Below, in pieces: positions 36,245 to 47,356 of a stretch of DNA of 64,000 bases (position 1 is its first letter; every line of letters begins with the position of its first letter). The DNA is taken from positions 226,747,434 through 226,811,433 of the forward strand of contig JALIGW010000001.1 in assembly GCA_023053685.1 (NCBI GenBank). Reading direction: 5' to 3'. A model generated the notes under the pieces. It saw only the letters and a program-made list of their open reading frames with translations, did no database searches and had not been told where the DNA came from. The position numbers and the translations under genes were made by a program. Source of the stretch: Diadophis punctatus similis (lineage: Eukaryota; Chordata; Lepidosauria; Squamata; Dipsadidae).

Positions 36245-36666
36245 TCTTTATTGGCCAAGTGTGATTGGACACACAAGGAATTTGTCTTTGGTGCATATGC
36301 TCTCAGTGTACATAAAGAAAAATAAAATACATTCATCAAGAATCCCAAGATACAACACTTAGTGATAGTCATAGGTTACTAATAAGCAATCAAATCATAC
36401 TAGGAAACAAATAAAACAATATAAATTGTAAAAAGATACAAGCAACATGGATATAGCCATAAGTTGGAAGAGATAGGTACTAGTAAGAATGAGAAGAATA
36501 ATAGTAATACAGTCTTAATAGATAATTTGACAGTATTGTGGGAATTAGTTGTTTAGCAGAGTGATGGCATTCGGGAAAAAGCTGTCCTTGTGTCTAGTTG
36601 TTCTAGTGTACAGTGCTCTATAGCTTCATTTTGAGGGTAGAAGTTGAAACAATTTATGTCCAGGAT

Positions 36667-36833
36667 CAATAGTGGGTTCTAAATCCCGTGGCTACCTGTT
36701 CGCATGCGCGCTCACACGTGTGTGCAATGCTTCTGCGCATGCGCAGAAGCGTCCTGGGTGGGTAGGCGGAGCCTCCCACCGCCGCCGCTACCGGTTCACC
36801 AAACCGGGCCAAACTGGGAGCAACCCACCACTG
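36667..36833. mobile_element. hAT-like MITE in CR1-like LINE (167 bp)
   Basis: CAATAGTGGGTTC and CAACCCACCACTG ends with perfect 8-bp duplications TCCAGGAT (36659-36666, 36834-36841). Central inverted repeat GCTTCTGCGCATGCGCAGAA and GGGTGGGTAGGCGGAGCCTC link it to the elements at 30545 and 49117. Confidence 0.92.
36734..36745. promoter_or_regulatory. NRF1-like palindrome inside MITE
   Basis: Perfect TGCGCATGCGCA at the centre of the element's own hairpin. Confidence 0.5.
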
Positions 36834-37086
36834 TCCAGGATGTGAGGGGTCTGTAGATATTTTCACAGCCCTCTGCTTGACTCGTGCAATATACAGATCC
36901 TCAATGGAAGGCAGGTTGGCAGCAATTTTTTTTTCTGCAGTTCTAATTATCCGTTGAAGTCTGTGTCTGTCTTGTTTGGTTGCAGAGCAAACCAAATAGC
37001 ACAAGGAGCATGGATTGTGTTCATTGATAACCTCCAGTGAGCACAGGTTGGGGGCAGTCTGTCCTTCCAGGCTCCCCTGATCTCTC

Positions 37087-37180
37087 AACAGCCTTTGCTA
37101 TCATCAATCATGGTATCCTTCTAGATTGGCTCAGGGTTGGGAGTGAGCAGGATGGTGGTTCCCCTTCTTTCTTCAGGGCA
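37087..37180 (+). mobile_element. Short L2-like RT fragment
   Basis: One plus frame reads AFAIINHGILLDWLR, resembling the conserved AFDTVNHGILLDRL box of L2 reverse transcriptases, and stops being similar after about 30 codons. Confidence 0.5.
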
Positions 37181-38319
37181 AGCTCCAGTCAATGTTGATA
37201 AGAGGGAGGGGGTGGTCAAATCCAAGAGCCCTGCTTATAAGATTGTGGAGTTCCACACTCTCATCTTGTTTCAATTTAACAATTAGATGAAACCACAGGG
37301 TCATATCATCTATTGACATGGCATAAGGTATCATAAAGCCTTGTATCAGCCACATGTGGTATTGAAAACTTTCAGACGTCTATGAAAACACAAAAAAGGA
37401 ACAAGAAATGTTATTCGGGCATTAGGTGGCATCTATTTTAAAATTTTCAATATTTTTATTTTTTTAACAAAGGCTTCTTTCTCTTTTCCTCATGAAGGAT
37501 TTCACCAGCACCGGAAATAATAAAACCTTATTTATTTATCTGCACTTATATTTCAATATTGAATATTTTGGGTTTTTTGCAGAGATTTGCTTATTTTTAA
37601 CTTTTAAGAAATTGGGTTTAAGATGGGTAGCTTCCATTGTTCTGATTGAAACCATAATTCAGAAGTTGGTTTTGAGATTTATGGAAGAGAGGGAACTGGA
37701 GGAACTGTATTTCAAATAAAGTGAAACATTGGGAAATTGTTTTTAAAATGCAGGCTTAAAACATTTTTGAAGTCTTCGATCAGGGTAAGTAAATTGCACA
37801 TTTAGCCTCATAACTTTTTTTCATTAAAATGTAATTTCAAACATAAGTTTTAATTTAATTTTATTAAATAAATCATAATATGTTTTATAAGTTTTATTTT
37901 AAAAATCATCAGAAAACACATCTATTCTGAGGACAGTAGCAATGTTATGGAATAATCGTGTTTCAAAAATCCATAATTTGAGTTTTCACATTGTAGGAGA
38001 ATATCAAAGGCCTCTGTTAATAATTTCAAAATAATTTTCATGCAGTAAGAAGATAATAGTCATACTAGATGTTTTACCCTCTCAAAGGAAATATAATCCA
38101 CTTAAAATTAATATTAAACTTAGGGTCTTTTTTCTTTGTCAATTGTCTGGTATACATTCCATACCCACCTGTTCTCCTTGGTAGAGTCTGTCAAGATTAC
38201 TACTGTATGTGGATGAAGGGCATGGTTCATTGTCATTATTTTCTAGTCTTCCTATCCAGTTCTGCTTGAATCCAGTCTACTGTGTGTCTAATGGCTAGAA
38301 TTGCCCAGGATTTAATTGC
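37181..38319. other. Unannotated sequence
   Basis: AT-rich, no recognised repeat or gene. Confidence 0.4.
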
Positions 38320-38631
38320 TTAATGGTATTTCCTCAACTGAGTTTGGACTTTAAGACCTTCTTCACTCTGTCAGCTTGAAGGCTGCCCAGGTATTTGTGG
38401 TGATCATCTTCATCCAAACTCTTGACATTATTTCCAAAGGATATCTTGATTCCTTCAGTTTTCATTGGTTTTCCTCTGTTGATGATGAGAGTGGAACATT
38501 TGTCCCATCCAAACTCCATTGCAATGTCTTGGCTGTATATATGGACAGTGTTGAGGAGCAATACTATTTCAGATAGCGTTTTTCCATACAGCTTCAGATT
38601 GTCCATGTAAAGGAAGTGGGATAGCCTAGGA

Positions 38632-39232
38632 CAGTGATTGTGAACCTTTTTTTGCTCGGGTGCCAAAAGGGTGCGCGTGCGCGTGATAGCATGCATGCAC
38701 GTGCCCACACCCATAATGCAATGCCCCCCGTGCATGCGCGCACAACCCCCCTGCACATGTGTGCAGGCCTCACTGCAGCCTCCGGACTTCTGGTAGGCCC
38801 GTTGGGCCATTTTTCGCCCTCCCCAGGCTTCAGGAAAGCCTCCGGAGCCTGTGGATGGTGAAAAAGGGGGACTATTGGGGCCATTTTTCGCCATCCACAG
38901 GTTCCAGGGCTTTCCTGAAGCCTGGAGAGGGTGAAAAATGGCCCAACGTAGCCAGGAGAGGGCGAAAAACGGCCCAACAGGCCTACCGGAAGTTCGTTCC
39001 CGAACTTCTGATAGGCTTGTTGGGTCCATTTTTTGCCATCCACAGGCTCTGGAGGCTTTCCTGAAGCTTGGGGAGGGCGAAAACTGTCTCCCCCCGCTCT
39101 CTGGAAGTCCAAAAATCAGCTGGCTAGCACGCATATGTGCGCTGGAGCTGACATAGGGCAACGCCTCACGTGCTCTCAGATATAGCTCCACGTGCCACCT
39201 GTGGCACGCGTGCCATAGGTTCGCCATCACGG
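38632..39232. mobile_element. hAT-like element in R4 LINE (601 bp)
   Basis: CAGTGATTGTGAACC and GGTTCGCCATCACGG ends with perfect 8-bp duplications GCCTAGGA (38624-38631, 39233-39240). Between them a module of about 65 bp (GGCCATTTTTCGCC ... GAAAGCCTCCGGAGCCTG) occurs at least four times in alternating orientation. The same module appears inside the 50052 MITE, which has different ends. No transposase. Confidence 0.9.
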
Positions 39233-39496
39233 GCCTAGGAGATGTTTTTGATGTTTGATAGCCAGGGTCTGAATTATTCAGTATTGCTGACAAGAAGAAT
39301 CAGTGGAATGACAAACAAAGCAGTGATAGTGCATCTCCTTGAAAGATTCCTCTCTTGATGTTAACCTCTCCCTGTCTATCACCATTGACTAGCAAATGTG
39401 TCTTCCATTGTGCCATCTTTGTACCAAGTTCCTAATGTTTCTACTGACTCCTGTTATTTCTAAGCACTTTATTATCCAGTCATGTGGCAGAGAGAC

Positions 39497-39688
39497 TAAG
39501 GTGACCAATCGTCCTCCTTTAGGGAGGACAGTCCTTCTTTTGTAAGTTCTGTCCTCCCCCAAAAAGTGTCCTCCTACATGTCCTCCTTTTCGATATTTGA
39601 AGACTAATCTGTTGCGCGTTATGTGATGTATTTGTATTTGACATGACGATTCGTCAAGGCTCGGTACAGTGCGGTATAAGACGTGATT

Positions 39689-39719
<31 letters not shown>

Positions 39720-40148
39720 TGGTATTCTTATATGCCTCCCAATTCCCGAAGGATTATGAGATGCATGCGCTCCGCACGGGAGACCTTGAGAGAGAGAGCC
39801 GCGTGCAAGTGGCTTTGTTTACTTTTTATGTTATGTTGATACTCTAGCTGCAGCACTTGCCGTAAAATTCAATATGAAGGATATTTCTTGTTCAGATATT
39901 TCCAATATATTGCTAGAAGATGATACATTGACAAAAAATATTAATTCAATGAAAAAGTACTCATTTAAAAAATAATTAACAGGCATGTAAGCATAATTAC
40001 AATATAAAATGTTACAAATGTTTTTATTATGCATATATCATATTATAGTGTATTATTGTTGCAATGAATAAAATGTTTCTTTTATTTACGATATTTTTTT
40101 TTCAATTCATTTGTCCTCCTTTTCATTGTAAAAAAGTTGGTCACCTTA
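39497..40148. mobile_element. hAT-like element in R4 LINE (652 bp)
   Basis: TAAGGTGACCAATCGTCC and GTTGGTCACCTTA ends with perfect 8-bp duplications AGAGAGAC (39489-39496, 40149-40156). Its termini match those of the 29178 element (TAAGGTGACCA), but the interior is AT-rich and different. A (TTTA)n plus GCCTCCCAATTCCC segment at about 39685-39750 looks like an L2 tail that landed inside it. Confidence 0.88.
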
Positions 40149-40667
40149 AGAGAGACAAATGTCTTCTTGTAATCAATCCAAGATACATTCAAGTTGGTCT
40201 TCCTTCTCTTGCAGTTTTCTACAATCATCTTGTCAATTAGGAGCTGATCTTTTGTTCCTCTGCTATTTGGATAGTTTCCTTTCTGCTCAGATGGAAAGAA
40301 CTTGTATTCAACTAAATGCTGTTGGACTGCATCAGCTACCCCACCAGTTAGCAATTTGAATGTTGTTAGTAAATTGGTAACTGGCCTATAGTTGCCTAGT
40401 ACTGGCTGTGTTGTTGGATTATCAGGTATGTTTTTCCAGACGTTAACCAATCTTCAATTTAACTTCTTACTGTATGTTGTTAAACTGCTAGGCAATGAGT
40501 GGGTGTGAACCAGTCAGACATTTCAACCAAAAACCATGCAGGTCATTTTCACCTAATGCTGAGTAATTCTTGCCCTTTTCTTTACTGTTTCTGCTATTAT
40601 TAAAAGTGCTTTCAGTTCCTTCCTTTTTAAAAAATCTTGTCTACCTCCTTTATCCAAGCTTTATCCA

Positions 40668-40827
40668 AGATGTTGGATAACCATTTATCTGAAGTGGTGT
40701 AGGGTTTCCTGCTTAAGCAGGGGGTTGGACTAGAAGACCTCCAAGGTCCCTTCCAACTCTGTTATTCTATTCTATTCTATTCTATTCTATTCTATTCTAT
40801 TCTATTCTATTCTATTCTATTCTATTC
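40668..40827 (+). mobile_element. CR1 3' tail with (ATTCT)n
   Basis: GTTGGATAACCATTTATCTG, GGGGTTGGACTAGAAGACC and CCTTCCAACTCTG run into 13 ATTCT units (40762-40827). A 5'-truncated CR1 copy inside the R4 LINE; flanks share CAAGCT, possibly a short duplication. Confidence 0.88.
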
Positions 40828-41270
40828 AAGCTGCATTCTTGTTGTATTACTTTGGGTTGTCCCATAGCTGCACTCAAAACTGCACTGTTTCCTCTTTGCT
40901 AGGTGTTGACTGTTTCACTGTAGTTTCTCCATTGATGAATTGGTAGAAATTAGAGATTCTACCTATAATGTGCAATTTGACTTTCGTACCTGCTGATCTG
41001 CTTAGCTATTGTTATTTGCTGCTTTATTATTTCCATTGCTTCCTTGTTTCTAGATATCTCTTAATCTGTTATTCTTTAGTCTTCTTGTTTCAGGGGTTTT
41101 CCCTCCTTTCATCTGTTCTAGGTCGCTTGCATCTGATTTGTGGTCTTTTTTTCCAGCCTGATTTTTCATTTTGATGATGCAATGTTTGACTTTTTTCTTC
41201 TTTGTCGATTTTGCATTCAAGGTAATCAGTTGTAACAGCAGCCATGCTAATCACTAATTGTGTTTTACAG

Positions 41271-41589
41271 TGAGCTGGTATTTGATATTACAATATTGAC
41301 ATCTTTTAATACTTGGGCTAGCTATTTCTTTGGAACAAGCTTCAATGTAGGTACCCTTATTCTGTTGTTCTGTGTTGTTCTAGGTGTCCAATTATTCATT
41401 GTTTCAATTAGTCTTCTTTTTTAGTTAGAGGGTTTTGTGCTTTCTGAGAGGAAGGCAGCAAAAAAGTCTCCCTGGTTTGGAAATGAAAATTATTCAATAG
41501 TTATGCAGCTTCCTCTACTGTTGACTCCCTCTGGTTTGTATTTACCATCTGAGATTACTATTAGTATTATTGGTGGTGTCAGCATCACC
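41271..41589. other. Unannotated sequence
   Basis: Possibly the far 5' part of the R4 LINE, but I see no motif that proves it. Confidence 0.35.
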
Positions 41590-41799
41590 CTCTGGCATGT
41601 TGACTCCTGGTGACTGACTGTACAAGCCTAATTAATTTTCTTTTCAAGAATTCAGAAGTGGTTTCCCATTGATTTCTTTCTAGGGCTGAGAATGGCCCAA
41701 AGCCACCTAACTTGTTTCCTGCCTAAGGCAGGACCAAAAATTCATTGTCTCCTGTTTTCTAGCCTGGTGCCTTAACCACTACATCAGCCACTGGCTCTC
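41590..41799 (-). mobile_element. Sauria-type SINE
   Basis: Read on the minus strand it begins GAGAGCCAGTGGCTGATGTA, GTGGTTAAGGCACCAGGCTA, followed by GGCCATTCTCAGCCCTAG-type body sequence and a GGTTTCCCATTG region in complement. Older and more diverged than the copy at 707. Confidence 0.7.
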
Positions 41800-43083
41800 T
41801 TTATTATCATTACCTGCTTCTGTCTTGAACAACTCAACATTCTGATTAGTGACTGTAATAAAAATACAGTGTGTATATTTGTATGTTGTGCAACCCATAC
41901 ATAATGCTCTTCTTTTCCCTACAACAAAAACCTTGTTGAGGAAGGCTGGCCTGACAGAGAGTGACTAACCTAAATGTTACCCAATTGGTTCTTATGTCTA
42001 ACGAAGGTTGACAATCAGAATAACTAGAACCAACATATTTCCAGTTGTGAAAGAAACACCATTTGTCTGAGACAAATGGCTCCCTCACTCAGAAGAATGG
42101 TTGAAATTCATTCACAGATGATGTTGTCATCACTAAAGTAAAAATTCTGCAGTCTTTGGTCGAACAAATAATTTGTAGGAAGTATAGTACAGGTATTATT
42201 ACTCTTCCTTCACTATACAGAAATTCTGAACCAACATTTTGATATAAAACTGTCAATGCTGTTTACTGCAATATATCACTGCAAACAAAATTCAAATACT
42301 CTTGAACTAAGATGAAGATTTAGATTTTATTTTTCCACCTTTAGGATGCTGCTAAAATGCACAATGTTCTTGCCTTTCTGTAGATTTGACAGGCTTCGAA
42401 GTTATTTATATGCTCTGAGTAATTGATTTTCTTGCCTACAGACACATCCAGTGAACTTGGAGGTATGTCCCCAGTTTTGTTCAGGAGTGCAAAGTGCTGA
42501 AAACATGATAAAGAAACTAGCCCAGTGAAAATGAGGTAAAATATGCTTATGATGATGATGTAATAAGTGACAAGGCCTAGCAAATTTTATATGAGGAAGA
42601 CCTTAAGGTTGCAATAAAAGTAGAAATACCATTTTCACTTGCACTATTTTACCTGCAAGTGAGAAAAAGTCCCCCAGAGAAAAACAGAACAAGAAAATTT
42701 TAATATTCATTTCTAGCAGAATCATGATGATAATCCTTATGATGTCCCAATGGGAGCATAACTGAGCATCTATCAGGTTTATTACTTATATAAACCAGAG
42801 TTCTTTTTTCTATAGCCCTCGGGGTTGTTCACTGGATTTGTTGCGAGAAGAATTAATATATTCTGCTTATGCAAAAACAAACATTGCAATGATTACTGTG
42901 ATGTAAAATCAATAACATTGATTCAAGGTGGATCTGTTAATGAACAGCTAGCTGCATCAGGTTCTAGAAACCAAGGGAATTTAGGGGAGAACACAAAGAT
43001 AAATAAGACAGGCCATACTGACTCTGCTAGCTTGAAACATACCTTGAAAAAAAGCTTTCCTTGTCCTAAAAGCCTAAGTCTTA
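41800..43083. other. Unannotated sequence
   Basis: About 1.3 kb, no recognised gene or repeat. The 88-codon plus frame at 42825-43091 shows no known domain. Confidence 0.4.
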
Positions 43084-43130
43084 GTGTGTAAAAACAGAAA
43101 TCAACTACTTTGATTTCTGCTTTTACACAC
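43084..43130. repeat. Isolated 21-bp-arm hairpin
   Basis: GTGTGTAAAAACAGAAATCAA and its reverse complement (one mismatch) are separated by the 5-nt loop CTACT. No flanking transposon ends were found. Confidence 0.85.
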
Positions 43131-43896
43131 GTGTTATGTGGTTTGTTTTGTACAATTTCATTTAAATCTCCTCATCCCCAGAGCTGCTTCTTCCAACCTT
43201 TGTCAAACTGTACCCAATTCCTTCATTCCTTTGATTTCATAACTTTGGAATCTTAGCCATTCTTAAAAAATCTCAAACCTACCGTGTTGATATAAAAACC
43301 CAAAATAATTGAAAAAAGGAGGGGAAAGGGCTAACTTTTAACTTTGCTTGGGAATAAAACTTGCTACACTTCGAATACCTTTAGTCCTACTTCTTAAATG
43401 CAAACTAAAAACAGAATTAAAAGATTCCTATAATTCATACATCACACAATACAATGCTTTCTTTTCTCTGGCACATTTTGCAATGAATCACTGCCTAATC
43501 TGTTACTGTTTGTGATGTTAGGGTTGCCAGATATCTAAACAGGCAAAGGAGGCCACGGACAATTAGAAAGGAAGATAAATGGGGGGAAGGGAGAAGACGC
43601 TAACTCTCTCTTGGAATGCATTATAAAAATTACGCAAAAAATTGCAAAAAAATGTATTCAGGCCTACATATATATGAACTTACTTTTCCCAGTCTGAGCA
43701 AAACTGGTTCTTCAATTGCATTATTTTCCAACAAATTTTATTTTCAAGAACATATTCTAGTGATAATATAGAATTGATGAAAATGTGCTTTTCAAATTTG
43801 ACACCCAGAAATGTATAACAAACCAAGTGATTTACATCATAGATTTGAAGATGCTGGACTAAAGCTGATTGCTGGAATCAGGTAAGAAATTTAATA
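43131..43896. other. Unannotated sequence
   Basis: No recognised element. Confidence 0.4.
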
Positions 43897-44651
43897 CAAG
43901 TAGTGCTTGACTTACAACAATTCATTTAAGGACCATTCAAAGTTACAACAACACTGAACAAAGTAACTTATGACAGTTTTTCACACTTACAACCCAGAGG
44001 TGGGCTCCTCCCGGTTCGCCTGAACCAGTAGCAAACCGCTGGTGACGTCATGATAACGTCACAGAACCGGTTCGGTGGTGCTGGTCTGTGGGCGCCGCCA
44101 TCTTTTGGGGGGAATTTTTTTGGGGGGTGTGTGGAATTTTCCCCTGGGTTTTTTTCTTCTGTGCATGTGCAGAAGTCGAGTTTCCAGCACTGCGCATGTG
44201 TCGCCATCTTGTTTTTGGCTTTTTGAGGGACATTTTTCTTATTTTTTGGCATTGTATGCACGCGCATGCAAAGCAGGTGCCCGCCTACGAGGCACGGCCA
44301 CACGGCGCAAGAGGAAGCAAACCGGCAGCAAGGTAAGTTAGAACCACCCCTGTTACAACCATTGTAGCATTCCCCAGAGTCACGTGATCAAAATTCAGAT
44401 ACTTAGCAACTGACTCAGATTTATGACAGTTGCAGTGTCCCAGGGTCATGTGATCACCTTTTGTGAACTTCTGACAAGCAAAGTCACTGGGGAAGCTGGA
44501 TTCACTAAACTGTCATGTTACTACCGGTAACTTAACAACTGCAGTGATTTACTTAACTGTGGCAAAAAAAGTTGTAAAATCACTTAACAACTGTCTTGTT
44601 TAGCAACAGAAATTTTGGGCTCAGTTGTAATCATAAGTCTAGGACCAGCTG
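43897..44651. mobile_element. TA-flanked mariner-like MITE, interrupted
   Basis: CAAGTAGTGCTTGACTTACA and AGGACCAGCTG ends flanked by TA (43895-43896, 44652-44653). Contains the family blocks CATTCAAAGTTACAAC, GTCACGTGATC and TTTTGGGCTCAGTTG. It is split by a type II hAT-like MITE at 43995-44352. Confidence 0.85.
43995..44352. mobile_element. hAT-like MITE, type II (358 bp), inside mariner-like MITE
   Basis: CAGAGGTGGGCTCC and GAACCACCCCTG ends with perfect 8-bp duplications TTACAACC (43987-43994, 44353-44360). Inside are TGACGTCATGATAACGTCA (CRE-like half sites), GCCGCCATCTTTTG (reverse YY1-like), and an inverted repeat around TCTGTGCATGTGCAGAAG. Closest relatives: 21203, 58595 and 62930. 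Confidence 0.92.
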
Positions 44652-44661
44652 TACAGGTATT

Positions 44662-45480
44662 CTGTTAAGGGGTCCGGTAGTGGCTCAGTGATTAGCTGGG
44701 CTTGTCAGCTAGAAATCCAGCAGCCCAGATTTGAGACCTGAATGCTGTGCAATGGAGTGAGCTCCTTTCCTCACCTCAGCTCCTGGTCCACTTAGCAGTT
44801 CGAAAGCATGCAAGTGCAGCAGGGGCGGGTTCCTAATTTTTTTTACTACCACTCTGTGGGCGTGGCTTATTTTGTGGGTGTGGCTTGCCAGCCATGTGAC
44901 CGGGTGGGCGTGGCTTCTCAGACTGCCGAAGGGAGAGGAACTGAGATAGGTTCTGCCACCCATTCCCCCTCCCCTCAGCAGCTCGAGAAGCCTCAAACGT
45001 GCGAAAATGCCTAGGATCATCACTGCATGTTCGTGGCTTCTCGGACTGCTGAAGGGAGGGGAATGGAGATAGCTCCTACCGCCTGTTCTTTCAGCATCTC
45101 ACGTGCTCCCTCAGCCATCCTCCCCTGCTTGAATTCACTGTGGGGTAGGAAGGCAGCACATGCGCAGTGCCGGAAGCTCGGCCTCTGGGCATGCGCAGAA
45201 GAAATTTTTTTTAAAAAAATTTTTTTTTAATGGCGGCGCCCAGGCACTGGCAACCGACCGCACCGGTACTGTGACGTCACCAGCGGGCTGCAACCGGTGC
45301 TATAGAGTGGACTGCACCGGTAGGAACCCATCACTGAAGTGCAGGTAGATAAAGAAGTGCCACTTTGGTGGCAAGGTAACAGCGCTCCATGATGTCATGT
45401 TGGCCACATGACTGCAGAAACGTCTTCGTACAGCGCTGGCTCAATGGCCCTTGAAACAGAGAAGAGTATATAGTACGCAA
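44662..45480 (+). mobile_element. tRNA-derived SINE split by a MITE
   Basis: Left part (44662-44819) starts GGGGTCCGGTAGTGGCTCAG, has a tRNA-like head and GAGTGAGCTCC, and reaches CTTAGCAGTTCGAAAGCATG. The SINE body then continues after the insertion at 45337 with AAGTGCAGGTAGATAAAG, GGTAACAGCGCTCCATG and GCCACATGACTGCAGAAACG. This gives a nearly full-length SINE once the MITE is set aside. Confidence 0.82.
44820..45336. mobile_element. hAT-like MITE, type I (517 bp), inside SINE
   Basis: CAGGGGCGGGTTCC and GGAACCCATCACTG ends with perfect 8-bp duplications AAGTGCAG (44812-44819, 45337-45344). Opposite in orientation to the copy at 9665; both contain GTGGGCGTGGCTTATTTTG-type and TAATGGCGGCGCCC sequence and a CTATAGAGTGGAC end. 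It keeps two copies of the TTCTCGGACTGCTGAAGG module, where 51534 keeps one. Confidence 0.93.
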
Positions 45481-45740
45481 CGATTAGCAGAGTAAAATCC
45501 ACAGGGAAATCCTTACCTTTATTCTATTAATAGTGTTAATCCTTACAAATGAGTTTTTTTTAGACTTAGGCACTCTTTGGACATAACTAAAAATTAATAC
45601 TTCCTAAGCCTTGTGAAGACTCTCTCTCTCATACATACATGCACTCAGAGAGATCACCTTGTTGCAACTTTTTATTAACCTGTTTAAAATGTAAAACATC
45701 TTTCATAGAATCTGTTCTTTAATATCTCACTATGCATTTC
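45481..45740. other. Unannotated spacer
   Basis: AT-rich pre-insertion sequence on the left of the L1 target duplication. Confidence 0.4.
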
Positions 45741-47356
45741 AAAAAAGTCCAGTCCCATATTTATTTTGAATGTAATCAATCCATCTTCTCCATTCCAGCT
45801 TGTATTTCTCATCTGAATGATCCTTAAGATATGCTGATATTTTAGCCATCTCTGCTAGGTTTGTTATTTTTAAAGTCCATTCTTGAATAGTAGGCAATTC
45901 TTCCTTCTTCCAATACTGCGCCACCAACAGTCTTGCTGCCGTTGTTAAGTTCAGAATCAGATTAGTCTCTATAGCTATAGAATATGTGATTATACCTAGC
46001 AAGAATAACTGAAGAGTAAACGTTATCTTCTTTTTAAGAATATTTTGCATAATCCACCATATTTTTATCCAAAATGCTTTGACCTTTTTACAAGTCTAAC
46101 ATATATGATAATACGTAACATCAACACAATCACATCTCCAGCATTTAGGTTGTAAGTTTGGATACATACAAGCTAATTTTTTAGGATCTAAATACCACCT
46201 ATAAAACATCTTGTAGAAGTTCACTGTCAGGTTTTGGGCTTGCGTGAATTTTATATTTCTTACCCATATCTTCTCCCATGTTTCCATCATTACTGGTTCT
46301 TCGAAATTTTGTTCCCACTTTATCATGCAGTCTTTAACTAGTTCTGTTTCAGAATCTATTTCTATCAATATATAGCCTTTTTATATGCATTTGACGTTGG
46401 TTCCTAATTTGTTTTATTAGATTGTGCTCATTTTGCGTAATACCGATTTTCTGGTCTTTTTTCCATCTGGCCTGTAGCTGTCCATACGGAAACCAGGTTT
46501 GGATTTTCCTTTCCTCTTTTAATACGTTCAGAGGTTTTAGATGTAGTACCCCTCTTTCTATGGTAAGAAGCTGTCTGTATGTAGTTACATCCTGTTTTTG
46601 TTCTATGCTTATATTCTCTATTGCGTGTCTGGGTATTGCCCACATAGGTATCTTATCATTTAATTTATATTGATATTTTTTATATTTTTTCCAGACACGC
46701 AATAGAGCATTCCTTAGAATATGACTTTTAAAAGTCTTATCCACCTTCTTATCATATATTAAATAAAGCATGCCAACCATATACCAAATCATACCCTTCA
46801 ATGTTCAGTATTCTATCCTCTGTTGAATTAATCCAATCACTAATTATTGATAGAGCTACTGCTTCATAATATAATTTTAAGTTTGGCATTTTCAAACCTC
46901 CTCTCTCTCGTACATCTTGCATTATTTTAAGTTTTATTCTCGGTTTCTTCCTTGCCCAGACAAATTTATTAATACCCTTCTGCCATTCTTCCAAATTTGC
47001 ATCTTTTTAAAGTATTGGTATCATTTGAAAAAGAAATTAGAACTTAGGCAAAACATTCATTTTAACTGGATGGATTGATTACATTCAAAACAAATATGGG
47101 ACTAAGAAATTCCAGATAGTTTATGAATGAATGAGCAAGGAATGTTACAACTTATCTAAATTTACTTTTACATAAGGGGAGTTAAAGTATAAGAGAGGGA
47201 TGAAGTCAAAGTTAGTTAGTTTATTTTAGTATATGGTTGCTAAATGTTTATTCCCTGTATTTGCTCTGGGAGGTTGTGGGGGGAGGGGATGTGGGGTTGG
47301 GAGGGGAGGGAAATATAAATAAACTAAAATCATATTTAAAAAAAAAGTCCAGTCCC
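45741..47356. mobile_element. 5'-inverted (twin-primed) L1 with 16-bp TSD
   Basis: Perfect 16-bp direct repeats AAAAAAGTCCAGTCCC at 45741-45756 and 47341-47356 bound the insertion. The left segment (45757 to about 47066) is L1 ORF2 on the minus strand, in order from right to left: KMNVLPKFLFLF, EEWQKGINKFVWARKKPRIK, ERGGLKMPNLKLYYEAVALS, DKKVDKTFKSHILRNALLRV, WEKIWVRNIKFTQAQNL, LLGIITYSIAIETNLILNLT and WIDYIQNKYG. The right segment (about 47067-47340) is plus-strand L1 3' end, starting again at the same WIDYIQNKYG codons and finishing in a G-rich 3' UTR and poly-A. Frame breaks are present. Confidence 0.92.

Larger units (their letters stand above)
36245..37085 (-). mobile_element. CR1-like LINE 3' part, interrupted
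   Basis: The 3' UTR begins on the right of the pentamer array with GAATTCTTTATTGGCCAAGT and TGGACACACAAGGAATTTG, a sequence I associate with snake CR1-like LINEs. Further right the minus frame reads LQRIIRTAEKKIAANLPSIE and YIARVKQRAVKISTDPSHPG, the LINE RT C-terminal domain, then is cut by a MITE (36667-36833) and resumes on its other side. Subclade (CR1/L3 or Rex1) unresolved. Confidence 0.75.
38320..41270 (-). mobile_element. R4/Dong-like LINE remnant with three insertions
   Basis: The minus strand reads, 5' to 3', LGNYRPVTNLLTTFKLLTGG, SEQKGNYPNSRGTKDQLLID and SWIDYKKTF (40450-40156), then RT palm remnants around SLSPLLF-like sequence (39.25-39.5 kb), LYMDNLKLYGKTLSEIV and KYLGSLQADRVKKVLKSKLS (38.6-38.3 kb). 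That order and wording fit the R2/R4/Dong group of LINEs known in lizards. The frame has been cut by hAT-like elements at 38632 and 39497 and by a CR1 tail at 40668. The active-site YMDD-like box here reads YMDN. Frameshifts and stops mark it as dead. Confidence 0.75.

Noticed and set aside
38334..39293. 319-codon minus open frame
   Set aside because: It joins R4 LINE remnants with the hAT-like insertion at 38632-39232, so it is a chance fusion of two elements.
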